DNA of 64,000 bases from Glaciimonas sp. PCH181 (GTDB lineage Bacteria; Pseudomonadota; Gammaproteobacteria; Burkholderiales; Burkholderiaceae_D), in contig NZ_PYFP01000002.1 of assembly GCF_003056055.1 (NCBI RefSeq), forward strand, positions 62,001 to 126,000, written 5' to 3'. Positions 53,707 to 63,141 of the stretch are shown here, piece after piece. Both the position numbers and the translations under genes were made by a program. Each line of letters starts with the position of its first letter. Positions within the stretch are counted from its first letter, which is position 1. The notes beneath the pieces were generated by a model. The model was not told the DNA's origin. It saw nothing but the letters and a program-made list of their open reading frames with translations, and did not search any database.

Positions 53707-54369
53707 TCAGATCTCGGCATCGATCTGGTTTCCCGGTGCTGCCATGATAAATGCGTCAAGTTGGCGGCAATTATCGACAATACGCATCAATGTCGGCATG
53801 CCCGACAAATCACATTTTTGTCGCTCTGCATTGAATATTTGCGGCACCAGACAACAGTCTGCCAGTGTCGGCGTGTCGCCAAAGCAAAACTTGCCCACGC
53901 GCGGATCAGCGGCAAGCGTTGTTTCCAAATCCGTCAGGCCCAGCTCACACCAATGTCGATACCATTGATTCTTGGCCTCTTCATCTACCTTTAAATCTCG
54001 TAACAAATAACGCAATACCCGCAGGTTGCTAATCGGGTGGATATCGCAAGCGATGAGCAACGCGATACTGCGCACAAAAGCGCGATCAATCGGCGTCTTC
54101 GGCAACAATGCAACGCCTGGATAAGCCTCCTCCAGATATTCGATAATGGCCAGCGATTGCGTCAGGACTGCCCGGCCCGACTCTGCGTCATCCGCCACAA
54201 ATGTCGGCACCAGACCGCTTGGATTCAGTTGACGGTATAAAGGACTTAATTGTTCGCCACCATGCTTCAAAAGATGCACTGGAATGATGTCAGAAGGCAG
54301 CGCTTTAAGATTAAGTGCGATACGCACCCGATAAGAGGCAGAACTACGGAAGTAACTATAAAGCTTCAT
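53707..54369 (-). CDS. Maleylacetoacetate/maleylpyruvate isomerase (zeta-class GST)
   Basis: 220 residues from the ATG at 54369, with a GGGGAAA box upstream. The zeta-class active site SSASYRVRIALNLKALP is at the N-terminus and LNPSGLVPTFVADD is the glutathione-binding region. The enzyme isomerises maleylacetoacetate (tyrosine breakdown) or maleylpyruvate (gentisate pathway) to the fumaryl form using glutathione. Its neighbour at 54509 is an FAH-type hydrolase, the next step in either pathway. No ring-cleavage gene is nearby, so which pathway is served is open. Confidence 0.88.
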   Translation of the reverse strand: MKLYSYFRSSASYRVRIALNLKALPSDIIPVHLLKHGGEQLSPLYRQLNPSGLVPTFVADDAESGRAVLTQSLAIIEYLEEAYPGVALLPKTPIDRAFVRSIALLIACDIHPISNLRVLRYLLRDLKVDEEAKNQWYRHWCELGLTDLETTLAADPRVGKFCFGDTPTLADCCLVPQIFNAERQKCDLSGMPTLMRIVDNCRQLDAFIMAAPGNQIDAEI

Positions 54370-54508
54370 TAATTTCCCCACGAACTGGCGACAAACGGTC
54401 ATTGCCCGGCCAGGTAAACAATCACCCGGCAGGGCATCATGCGATTAAATGACTAACGCAATTCAAACACTTAATGCACAAAAAGTACGCACATTTAAAA
54501 CTAATAAA

Positions 54509-55201
54509 CTACACCAGACGCAAGCGCAATTCACCGACACCTTCAACGCTGCCTTCCAGTAGATCACCGGCGACTACGGCACCAACGCCTGCAGGTGTTC
54601 CGGTAAAAATCAGATCGCCAGCGCGCAGTTCAAAGAAGCTGGACAGCTGCTCGATGGTTTCTGCGACGCTCCAAATCAATTGGTTGATATCGCCTTTTTG
54701 ACGCGGCTGACCATTGACGCTGAGCTGGATCGGACCTTGCGCAATTTCACCGGTGGCACTGATCGGACGAATTGTCGAAATCGGCGCAGATTGATCAAAA
54801 CCTTTACCGGTACACCAAGGGCGGCCAAGTTTTTTAGCTTCTGCCTGCAAATCACGGCGCGTCATGTCTAGACCCACGGCGTAACCGTAAATATGTTTTA
54901 CCGCTTCGGCAGCGGGAATATTTTTACCGCCGCTACCCAGCGCTACCACCAGCTCAATTTCGTGGTGCAAATCTTTAGTCTGCGATGGGTAAGCCATTTC
55001 GCCGATACTGCCATCCGCGATGGGCAAGACGGCGTCCGCTGGTTTCAAAAAGAAAAATGGCGCTTCGCGACCGGTGTTTCCCATCTCTTTTGCATGCTCT
55101 ACATAATTTCGCCCGACGCAATAAATACGATGCACAGGGAATAATTGACTAGTGCCCTCAACTGGCACGGCAGCTTGCGGCTGTGTAAAAACGAATTCCA
55201 T
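54509..55201 (-). CDS. Fumarylacetoacetate hydrolase family protein (fumarylpyruvate type)
   Basis: 230 residues from the ATG at 55201, chosen for its GGAG box; another ATG is seven codons upstream. The short single-domain FAH form is seen in VGRNYVEHAKEMGN, the metal ligands in LHHEIELVVALG and AVGLDMTRRDLQAEAKKLGR, and GDLIFTGTPAGVGAV. Short FAH proteins include fumarylpyruvate hydrolase (NagK) and other acylpyruvases. Hydrolysis would give fumarate and pyruvate. It precedes the zeta-class GST gene on the same strand. Confidence 0.9.
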   Translation of the reverse strand: MEFVFTQPQAAVPVEGTSQLFPVHRIYCVGRNYVEHAKEMGNTGREAPFFFLKPADAVLPIADGSIGEMAYPSQTKDLHHEIELVVALGSGGKNIPAAEAVKHIYGYAVGLDMTRRDLQAEAKKLGRPWCTGKGFDQSAPISTIRPISATGEIAQGPIQLSVNGQPRQKGDINQLIWSVAETIEQLSSFFELRAGDLIFTGTPAGVGAVVAGDLLEGSVEGVGELRLRLV

Positions 55202-55311
55202 AGAACGCTCCGTTGATGTCATGAATGTGATTGATACTGATGGTGAAGCTGTTTACATTTGCAGTGCAGATAGGTTACTGAAACTCAGACGCATATCGGC
55301 ACTGCGGACTA

Positions 55312-56478
55312 TCACTTTCCGAAAAAAGTTGCCAAACGGCGAATCGCTTCGTGCAAATTTTCCATCGAAGTCGCGTACGAAAAACGAATGTAATTAGACG
55401 CGGTGTAAGGTCCAAAATCCAATCCGGACACCACGCCCACGCCGACTTCGTTCAAAATTTCTTTGGTCAATCGATCAGCGTTATCGCTCAGATCACTGCA
55501 ATCGGCGTACACATAAAACGCACCGTCCGGAATCACCGGCACTTTGAATCCCAGCGCGATTAATGCAGGAACCAGATAATCACGACGTTGTTTAAACTTG
55601 GCTTTGCGGGCCTCATAAATGGCGATCGATGCTGGTGAAAAACACGCGATAGCCGCATGCTGAGCAATTGATGACGCACATATAAACAGATTCTGGGCCA
55701 GCTTTTCAACGTGCGGCACCAGGGCTTCCGGCAGCACCAGCCACCCTAAACGCCAGCCGGTCATGTTGAAATATTTGGAAAAACTGTTGATCACAATGAT
55801 GTCGTCGCCAAGCGACAGCGCGGAGAACGGCGCCGCATCATACGTAAGACCCTGATATATTTCATCCACGATGGTAAACCCGTCGTGGGCACGCACCGTA
55901 GCAACGATTTTCGCCAGTTCCGTTGCCAGAATCGACGTACCGGTTGGATTCGACGGCGATGCTAGCAATACCCCACGTGTAGCCTCCCCCCAATGCGCCT
56001 GCACGGCAGCATCGGAAAGCTGAAAACGTTCCGCAGGACCGCTCGGAATCATCTTCGCAGAACCTTCGAACGCTGCCACAAAATGGCGATTGCAAGGATA
56101 CGATGGATCGGGCATCAAGATCTCGGTCCCCTTCTCGACCAAAGCAGCGCAAGCCAGCAGCAAAGCAGCAGATGCACCAGCGGTGATAACAATCCGCGAC
56201 GGCGCAATGTTCAGGCCGTAGACCTCTTGATAGTGCGTAGAAATCGCGCTGCGCAACGCAGGCAAACCCGTGGCTGACGTGTATTGCATTTTGCCAGCTT
56301 GCATCGCTGCAGTGGCGGCATCGACTACCCCTTGCGGTGCCGTAAAATCGGGCTCGCCGATGCCCATATGAATAATATGACGGCCTTCATGCTCAAGCGC
56401 CGCGGCCATTTTTGCCAATTCCATGACGTGAAAAAGAGCGATATTATCAAGGCGCGAAGCCAGATTTGTGAGGTTCAT
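55312..56478 (-). CDS. Class I/II pyridoxal-phosphate aminotransferase
   Basis: 388 residues from the ATG at 56478; the frame continues upstream to 56592 but the family begins near this point. Landmarks are HIIHMGIGEPDFTAPQGVVD, LLASPSNPTGTSI, the PLP lysine in VINSFSKYFNMTGWRLGWLV and the C-terminal arginine in NYIRFSYATSMENL. This branch (AspC/YfdZ-like) acts on aspartate, aromatic or other amino acids; specificity cannot be assigned. It stands 110 bp upstream of the FAH gene. Confidence 0.92.
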   Translation of the reverse strand: MNLTNLASRLDNIALFHVMELAKMAAALEHEGRHIIHMGIGEPDFTAPQGVVDAATAAMQAGKMQYTSATGLPALRSAISTHYQEVYGLNIAPSRIVITAGASAALLLACAALVEKGTEILMPDPSYPCNRHFVAAFEGSAKMIPSGPAERFQLSDAAVQAHWGEATRGVLLASPSNPTGTSILATELAKIVATVRAHDGFTIVDEIYQGLTYDAAPFSALSLGDDIIVINSFSKYFNMTGWRLGWLVLPEALVPHVEKLAQNLFICASSIAQHAAIACFSPASIAIYEARKAKFKQRRDYLVPALIALGFKVPVIPDGAFYVYADCSDLSDNADRLTKEILNEVGVGVVSGLDFGPYTASNYIRFSYATSMENLHEAIRRLATFFGK

Positions 56479-56730
56479 TGAGACGTCTTTACATACAGAA
56501 GTAGGATGGTGCGATGCTAAATAGTCGGGCAGACCAATCGTGCTTTTGAAGCCAAACTTGCCGCAGACGTATGGCACGTTTACCAGGCGCACTCGGTGTG
56601 GCGGTGGTGTGCGGGCTTCTGAAATTCAATATCTTCCAAACTTGCGCACCACAGCGCGGTGGCTCGGTAGATAACCTTCGTTATCTGACCGAAAGGTATC
56701 ACTCAGGCTACAGGCACTAGCGGCCTGGTA

Positions 56731-57213
56731 TTAAGAACGGCGACCGGCGTTAACTTCAGTTTCCCGTGCTTTGGCGGCAAATTTGTCCAGCACGCCGTTG
56801 ACGTACTTATGACCATCAATGCCGCCGAATGATTTGGTCAGCTCAACCGCCTCGTTGATCACCACTTTGTAAGGAATTTCCAGATGGTTTTGCAATTCAA
56901 ACGCACCAATTAGCAATACCGCGTGCTCAACCGGCGAAAGCTCGGTAATTTTGCGATCGATCAACGGTGCCAGTTCCCCACGCAAAGTAGCCGCATCCTT
57001 GATCGCGCCGAATAAAAGCGAGGTGAAATGCTCGGCATCCGCTTTATCAAATCCATGCGCCTCACGGATATTGGCCTGGATGTCGTACACATCCTCGTTA
57101 TTCAACAGCCATTGATACAACCCTTGCAAGGCAAATTCGCGCGCCCGATGACGGGGCGTACGGCTTTTGCTTGGGTTGGCGTGCTTAGGATGCTCTTGGG
57201 ATTTGTTGGTCAT
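56731..57213 (-). CDS. nusB: Transcription antitermination factor NusB
   Basis: 160 residues. After a basic tail of 20 residues, [20 protein letters not shown] begins the helical NusB fold, and [20 protein letters not shown] and [18 protein letters not shown] are conserved. It binds boxA RNA with NusE for rRNA antitermination. ribH-nusB is a standard pair; the gap here is 190 bp. Confidence 0.96.
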   Translation of the reverse strand: MTNKSQEHPKHANPSKSRTPRHRAREFALQGLYQWLLNNEDVYDIQANIREAHGFDKADAEHFTSLLFGAIKDAATLRGELAPLIDRKITELSPVEHAVLLIGAFELQNHLEIPYKVVINEAVELTKSFGGIDGHKYVNGVLDKFAAKARETEVNAGRRS

Positions 57214-57403
57214 AAATTTTCCGACTTGTGTGCCAACCTCACGGTTGGCGGTAAACCATTTAAATACGCACGGCTAATACGGCTGATACGCAACTTACAC
57301 TCTTTTTTACGCGTTATGACGCTTATTTTGATGACTTAATAATGTATAGCGGCCATCTATTTCGATACTTCTCTAGCAACTAATGTAATCCTTGCGTTGC
57401 CTA

Positions 57404-57892
57404 TTATTCTTCGTCGCTGGATGACTCAGCCAGTTCTTCCAAGGCAATCGTCAAATTTGCCATCTCGACGGCTACGCGGGCGGCATCAATGCCCTTCTCC
57501 GCCATCCGTACTTCGGCTTGCTCGTCGTTTTCGGTCGTCAACACAGCATTGGCGATGGGGATGCCGAACTCAAGGCCAACACGGTTAATACCCGCGCCGG
57601 ATTCGTTCGAGACCAATTCAAAGTGATAAGTCTCGCCACGAATCACCGCGCCGATGGCAACCAATGCATCGAACTGCAACGTTTCAGCTAATTTTTGTAA
57701 GGCCAACGGGATTTCCAACGCACCCGGCACACTGACGTGCAGAATGTCTTCATCGACGACACCCAGATGTTTCAATTCGCCTAAACACGCTGATAGCAAG
57801 CCATGGCAGACATCTTCATTAAAACGCGCTTGCACAATACCGATTCGCAAACCGACGCCGTCCAGATTAGGTTCATAAGTTCCGACTGTCAT
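57404..57892 (-). CDS. ribH: 6,7-dimethyl-8-ribityllumazine synthase
   Basis: 162 residues. [36 protein letters not shown] and [20 protein letters not shown] are the active-site regions of the family. It condenses the RibD-derived pyrimidine with dihydroxybutanone phosphate, which the RibB domain of the gene at 58053 provides. The acidic tail is short. Confidence 0.97.
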   Translation of the reverse strand: MTVGTYEPNLDGVGLRIGIVQARFNEDVCHGLLSACLGELKHLGVVDEDILHVSVPGALEIPLALQKLAETLQFDALVAIGAVIRGETYHFELVSNESGAGINRVGLEFGIPIANAVLTTENDEQAEVRMAEKGIDAARVAVEMANLTIALEELAESSSDEE

Positions 57893-58052
57893 AGTTTTCC
57901 TTTATGCGCAGCGCGCTTTGAGCATCATTTGAATTACTTTTATTACTGACAATAACACTGTGAAACAATCACCGAATGGTCGCATCCCAATAGCATTTTC
58001 ACGCTATCTGCACTGGCCCCTTAAAAGACCTGCGCAACGCAGCTATGCTTTT

Positions 58053-59171
58053 TTAACCTTCACCATTCGGTTTATTTTGATAACCGGTCACGTGCAGGTC
58101 GAATCCAGCCATTGAAGGCATTTTTCTAGGACTTGCGAGCAATTTCATTTTGCCGACGCCGAGATCCTTCAGAATCTGTGCGCCGATACCGTAAGTCCGC
58201 AAATCCAGACGCGGCACCGCTGCCTTACCGTCTTCGCAATTCGCATCTAGCGCCGCAAACTTGGCAAATATCTGCTCGGATGATTGCTCGCAGTTCAGCA
58301 GCACTACTACGCCGCACGGGGAGGCTGCAATGGCTGCTAGCGCCGAGGCCATATTCCAGGAATGATTAGTCGCCTGCGTTTCGAGCAAATCCAGTATGGA
58401 GACCGGTTGATGCACCCGTACCAGCGTCTCTACATCCGGTGTAGGAACACCGTGCAATAACGCCAGATGTGCGCCGCCGCTTGGCGTATCGCGATAGGCA
58501 ATTGTCTTAAAAACTCCCTGCGCAGTCTGGGTGGTACGTTCCGCCAGCCGCTCAATCACACTTTCATGATGGCTGCGATAGTGAATCAGGTCAGCGATCG
58601 TACCGACCTTGAGATTGTGTTCTTTGGCAAACTCAAGCAGATCGGGCAGACGCGCCATGGTGCCATCGTCCTTCAAAATCTCGCAAATCACCGAAGCTGG
58701 CGTTAATCCCGCCATATGCGTCAAATCGCAACCGGCCTCAGTATGGCCAGCGCGCATCAACACGCCGCCCTTTTTGGCCTTCACCGGAAAAATATGTCCC
58801 GGCTGGACGATATCGCTGGCTTTAGCATTTTTAGCAACCGCAGCCTGAATAGTGCGAGCGCGGTCAGCTGCTGAAATACCGGTAGTGACACCTTCTGCCG
58901 CCTCGATGGAAACAGTGAAATTGGTGCCGTATGCCGTCCCGTTGCGACTTGTCATCATCCCCAGATCCAGCTGGGCGCAACGTTCTTCTGTCAGAGTCAG
59001 GCAAACCAGTCCACGGGCATACTTCGCCATGAAATTAATCGCTTCCGGCGTGACAAAATCTGCGGCCAGGACCAAATCGCCTTCGTTTTCGCGATCCTCT
59101 TCATCCACCAGAATAACCATGCGGCCAGCGCGTAGTTCGGCGATGATTTCTTCTGTTGTTGCAATTGACAT
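58053..59171 (-). CDS. ribB: 3,4-dihydroxy-2-butanone 4-phosphate synthase with degenerate GTP cyclohydrolase II domain
   Basis: 372 residues from the ATG at 59171, which has an AGGG box; an ATG eight codons upstream is less likely. Residues 1-200 are a complete RibB domain: [58 protein letters not shown]. The remaining 165 residues have the length of a RibA domain, but where RibA has the zinc cysteines and GECLTGD-type motif this protein reads [20 protein letters not shown], and the GTP-binding residues are changed. It is therefore a RibBX-type fusion, active as RibB only; a real RibA must be elsewhere. Next gene is ribH. Confidence 0.92.
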   Translation of the reverse strand: MSIATTEEIIAELRAGRMVILVDEEDRENEGDLVLAADFVTPEAINFMAKYARGLVCLTLTEERCAQLDLGMMTSRNGTAYGTNFTVSIEAAEGVTTGISAADRARTIQAAVAKNAKASDIVQPGHIFPVKAKKGGVLMRAGHTEAGCDLTHMAGLTPASVICEILKDDGTMARLPDLLEFAKEHNLKVGTIADLIHYRSHHESVIERLAERTTQTAQGVFKTIAYRDTPSGGAHLALLHGVPTPDVETLVRVHQPVSILDLLETQATNHSWNMASALAAIAASPCGVVVLLNCEQSSEQIFAKFAALDANCEDGKAAVPRLDLRTYGIGAQILKDLGVGKMKLLASPRKMPSMAGFDLHVTGYQNKPNGEG

Positions 59172-59306
59172 ATTTTTGCCCTGAAATAGGCTCAAGTTGA
59201 AACCGGAGCCTAGATTTAATCTGAGGTTAGGCCGCTATTTTAATAGATTTACCCTACCTTGGAGGCTATATGACGACTGCGACGGCGTGGCATATGGCAA
59301 TATCGG

Positions 59307-60365
59307 TCAGGCCGCCAACGGCTGCATCCGTCTCACCGCCTCCAATAACAATGCAGGATCCCCGGAAGCTAACTTTTTCGAGTCGGATAATACTTGCCGA
59401 AAACCGCGCGCGCCCGGCAGACCGGCCATCAAACCTAACATGTGCCGCGTAATACTATTCAGGCGCAGCCCACTTCCATCGCGCCCATACAACTCTAGCT
59501 GACGGTGAATGTAGGGAATCATAGAAGCCAGCACTTCGGCACGCGATTTCGGCGTTGCTTCGGCATCGGCATAATAACGAGCGTCAAAATCGGCCATCAA
59601 ATAAGGATTGTGATACGCCTCACGCCCCAGCATCACCCCATCCACGTGCTGTAAATGAAGATCGATTTCAGCCGTCGTTTTGATGGCACCGTTAATAATA
59701 ATTTCCAGCTCCGGAAAATCATGCTTTAACTGGTACGCAAAGGCATATTTCAAAGGAGGAATTTCGCGATTTTCCTTAGGACTCAGGCCTTTCAAAATCG
59801 CGTTGCGTGCGTGCACAATAAAGGTCTTACAGCCCGCATCGGCTATCGTCCCGACAAAATCGCGCACGAAATCGTAAGACTCAATCTGATCGATCCCTAT
59901 CCGATGCTTGACCGTCACATCAATACTGACACTGTCGCGCATCGCTTTCACGCCATCGGCAACCAAGCTCGATTCAGCCATCAAACAAGCGCCAAAAGCG
60001 CCCTTTTGTACGCGCTCAGACGGGCAACCGCAATTCAAATTGATTTCATCGTAGCCCCATTGCTCGCCCAGTTTGGCACTTTTCGCCAGATCGGCAGGAT
60101 CACTACCGCCCAATTGCAAGGCTACCGGATGCTCTTCATCATTGAAATCCAGATGACGCGGCACATCGCCGTGCAATAAAGCACCGGTCGTTACCATTTC
60201 GGTATAAAGCCAGGTATGGCGGGTAATTTCACGATGGAAACGTCGGCAATGCCGGTCCGTCCAATCCATCATGGGGGCAACGGAGATTTTGCGGCCGCCG
60301 TAGATACTTGATTTTCCAGTATTTACTGGGCTAATCGTCGCATTTTGGTGTAATTCGTTATTCAC
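59307..60365 (-). CDS. dusA: tRNA-dihydrouridine synthase A
   Basis: 352 residues. The FMN barrel begins ISVAPMMDWTDRHCRRFHRE, the catalytic cysteine is in EINLNCGCPSERVQKGAFGA, and VKHRIGIDQIESYDFVRDFV and VDGVMLGREAYHNPYLMADF are DusA features. It reduces U20/U20a in the tRNA D loop. The first codon appears to be GTG at 60365; upstream context is poor, so the exact start is uncertain. Confidence 0.94.
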   Translation of the reverse strand: MNNELHQNATISPVNTGKSSIYGGRKISVAPMMDWTDRHCRRFHREITRHTWLYTEMVTTGALLHGDVPRHLDFNDEEHPVALQLGGSDPADLAKSAKLGEQWGYDEINLNCGCPSERVQKGAFGACLMAESSLVADGVKAMRDSVSIDVTVKHRIGIDQIESYDFVRDFVGTIADAGCKTFIVHARNAILKGLSPKENREIPPLKYAFAYQLKHDFPELEIIINGAIKTTAEIDLHLQHVDGVMLGREAYHNPYLMADFDARYYADAEATPKSRAEVLASMIPYIHRQLELYGRDGSGLRLNSITRHMLGLMAGLPGARGFRQVLSDSKKLASGDPALLLEAVRRMQPLAA

Positions 60366-60801
60366 TTAGATTCACGTTTTAATATCATGTCTCGTTGCAC
60401 CAACATTGCGACAGACATGGCTTCAATGACAAAAACAGGGAAACGTTGGCGCGCTCAAGTATGACGCAGAGGACTTCCGACAGTTACACAGACGTTTGAT
60501 ACGCAAGCCGGCACAAAAGAGCGATGAATTGCGTTTAACCAGGTGCGCTTAATTAAATATCGGGATGGACGCATTATATCCGGTCTCACTCTGATGAGAG
60601 TGATTGACAGATGCATACAGGATAAAGGGGATGGTGCAGCAGTTTGATATAGGAACCGGAAACCGTATCGCGTTTCTCGTCAAATTAGAGGAGCATGGTT
60701 ACGTTAATAATAGGCTTAACGCGCAAACATCCAATATTTGCATGCAACTACTCATTGCCTATCGTGATGACTTTTAAGGAATGCTTGCTCGTACCGCGTT
60801 G
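60366..60801. other. Gene-free region
   Basis: 436 bp between dusA and the cupin gene with no credible ORF, repeat or hairpin of note. It contains the promoter of dusA. Confidence 0.5.
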
Positions 60802-61068
60802 TCACTTCCGCCCGACCAAATAACTCACACCCACCGAACCATAACGCTCCGAGTGCAATGTATTTGCAGGCAGGTGAAACACCTGGCCCGGCTGATACAG
60901 TTGCTCCGTGTCACCTACCCGAAGACTTAATTCACCCGAGAGAATAAGCGCCTTCGCTTCGAAGGGATGTACGTGGGAATCGAGAAATCCATTGGACTCT
61001 TTATCCACAACGATGCCCTCTGCAAATCCTTCATTGAGAAGAATGTTTGCAAACTCTTCACGCTCCAT
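60802..61068 (-). CDS. Small cupin-domain protein
   Basis: 88 residues from the ATG at 61068 with a GGAA box; the frame extends to 61146 without support. The cupin metal motif is seen in FLDSHVHPFEAKALILSGEL (His, His, Glu) and VFHLPANTLHSERYG (second His). Single cupins of this size bind a metal and serve as enzymes or sensors; the role is unknown. No neighbour helps. Confidence 0.82.
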   Translation of the reverse strand: MEREEFANILLNEGFAEGIVVDKESNGFLDSHVHPFEAKALILSGELSLRVGDTEQLYQPGQVFHLPANTLHSERYGSVGVSYLVGRK

Positions 61069-61320
61069 ATTATTTCCGATCATATTTTTGCGTTGTGGCG
61101 GATTTGAAGTTATTCCAGTTGAGCATTTTTCAACCAAAATACTCATGAAAATAGTTGCTGGAGGATGTTTTGAAGAACTGATTAGAACCGGAAAACTTTA
61201 AACCTAACCGCAGTATTTTTCTGCTGTTTAGCTAAGCAGGCAGGTTTAAAAACTTCAAAAAAACCACAATTAAGTAGATATATCGAGATTGCAAAAATCA
61301 TAGGTCCTGTTTTTACCGAC

Positions 61321-61728
61321 CTATCTTTTTATATCGTCCGCTCGCCTACCCATCGTGGTCACAGGCTTCGAATCGAAATATAACTTTAACGCCATGATCT
61401 CGCGCGATACATTTACAGGAAAACCTTTACGCGTCCCGCGTTGATCCAGCAAAAGCTGTACAAACAGCCCTTCACAGGTATCAGGCTTTCTCCAAGCTTC
61501 GGCAAACTGATTTGCAATTCTCGGAAAATTCTTCATTAACCACAGAGGCCATACCTCGGTAGGTAGCGTTAGCACCCAATGATATGTTGCCTCGTTTAAC
61601 TTGAAATCAGCAGGACCTTCCATGCGACGTTTGGCGGCCCAATTTTCTTCTTTGGAGAGCGAGGGGGCATTATCCAGCACTGCTTTGGCTTCAAGAAATG
61701 CGACTTTTTCAAAAGGAATTGGATTCAT
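61321..61728 (-). CDS. Conserved hypothetical protein
   Basis: 135 residues from the ATG at 61728; a GTG three codons upstream is possible. It is a soluble, mixed-charge sequence with many aromatic residues (TYHWVLTLPTEVWPLWLMKN, FPRIANQFAEAWRKPDTCEG) and RGTRKGFPVNVSREIMALKL near the end. No signal peptide. I do not recognise a family, but composition and ribosome-binding site suggest a real gene. Confidence 0.6.
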   Translation of the reverse strand: MNPIPFEKVAFLEAKAVLDNAPSLSKEENWAAKRRMEGPADFKLNEATYHWVLTLPTEVWPLWLMKNFPRIANQFAEAWRKPDTCEGLFVQLLLDQRGTRKGFPVNVSREIMALKLYFDSKPVTTMGRRADDIKR

Positions 61729-61964
61729 TGCGCTCACCGATTTGAAGTGTGATGTTTGAAACGACTACTCATCATGGATGGCTATGGCAACCAATCAAGG
61801 CTATGGTTAAGTTGCCATAAAGAACGTTATTTTACGCTCATCAATTCAAAAAATAATTTCGTTTTAAATGCACACTTCCTCATGGCAATGCAACACGCTT
61901 TGGCACGGCGTCTTTGCTGCCATCTATGCAATCGCACGATCACAAGTACACCACGTCTTACCGC

Positions 61965-62924
61965 TTAGGTTTCCGCGCTGGCCTGATCCAATAGAGCTAT
62001 GGCTGCTGCATCCAACGACAATCTGGTCGCTAATATCAAATCATCTACCTGCGCTAATGTGGTGGCGCTAACAATCGGCGCGGTGATGCTGGGGCGGGCG
62101 ATTAACCAAGCCAATGCAACCTGAGTCGGCGTGGCGTTAAGCCGCAATGCGACGCTATCAAGCGCATCAAGTATGCGCAAGCCACGCGCATCCAGATAAC
62201 GTTTTACGGCTTGCCCACGAGGACTTTTTCCAAGATCCTTTTCACTGCGATATTTTCCGCTTAAAAATCCACTGGCCAGTGCGTAATAGTTGATCACGCC
62301 GAGACCATGCTTTAACACAAAGGGTTCCATCGTTTGTTCGTATCCAGCACGCTCATATAAATTGTATTGCGGCTGTAACGACTGATAGCTTGGGTAGCCC
62401 TGCTGCTCACTTATCGTCACCGCTTCCAGCAGTCGCTCGGCGGAATAATTTGAAGCACCAATGACGCGTACCTTACCTTGTTCAACTAAACGCGCATACG
62501 CGCCTAAGGTTTCTGCCAACGGCGTTGAAGGATCATCCTCATGCGATTGATATAAGTCAATATAATCTGTATTTAAGCGGCGCAATGAGGCTTCGACCGC
62601 TTCCTGGATATAGGCTTTACTCAGTCCCTTTTTATCTTTTCCCATCTCCATACCGACCTTGGTCGCGATAATGACCTGCTCGCGCTTGCCACTGCGCTTA
62701 AGCCAGTTGCCGATAATAGTTTCGGACTCTCCACCATCATTACCGGGCACCCAACGCGAATACACATCTGCGGTATCAATAAAATTCAGCCCCGCATCGA
62801 CCAACTTATCTAGCAAGGTGAATGCAGTTGGCGCATCGATAGTCCATCCAAATACATTCCCGCCAAATGTCAGAGGTGGAACTGCCAACGGGGAATTACC
62901 TAACTTTCGTGTAGTCATCGTCAT
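61965..62924 (-). CDS. Aldo/keto reductase
   Basis: 319 residues. The barrel shows the family signature from GLNFIDTADVYSRW (catalytic Asp and Tyr), the lysine in VIIATKVGMEMG, the His in DLYQSHEDDPSTPLAETLGA and VIGASNYSAERL. It matches the YajO/Tas-like group of NADPH-dependent reductases of unknown physiological substrate. Single gene. Confidence 0.93.
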   Translation of the reverse strand: MTMTTRKLGNSPLAVPPLTFGGNVFGWTIDAPTAFTLLDKLVDAGLNFIDTADVYSRWVPGNDGGESETIIGNWLKRSGKREQVIIATKVGMEMGKDKKGLSKAYIQEAVEASLRRLNTDYIDLYQSHEDDPSTPLAETLGAYARLVEQGKVRVIGASNYSAERLLEAVTISEQQGYPSYQSLQPQYNLYERAGYEQTMEPFVLKHGLGVINYYALASGFLSGKYRSEKDLGKSPRGQAVKRYLDARGLRILDALDSVALRLNATPTQVALAWLIARPSITAPIVSATTLAQVDDLILATRLSLDAAAIALLDQASAET

Positions 62925-63029
62925 GGCATCGCTCTTCGTTAAATAAAAACATTTAGTCTAACGTTATCCTAAAAATTTTGCCGAAGCTGCGCAAACCATA
63001 CGTTCACTTCCCCCATTCCAGACGTAAAA

Positions 63030-63076
63030 AACCCGTCAAATCTGTATGGCGGTTAGCCTTACAAACTTAACGGGTT
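63030..63076 (-). terminator. Rho-independent terminator of typA
   Basis: On the reverse strand a 17-base-pair stem (63060-63076 with 63030-63046) including three G-U pairs, then a run of T. It is 66 bp past the typA stop. Confidence 0.75.
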
Positions 63077-63141
63077 GATGTTACTAGTGCCACATTAACG
63101 CTGGCACATTATGTACCAGCTAAATGCGCTGCTTTAATATA

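Noticed and set aside
59172..59306. FMN riboswitch before ribB
   Set aside because: The conserved FMN aptamer words were looked for here and before ribD and ribH and were not found.
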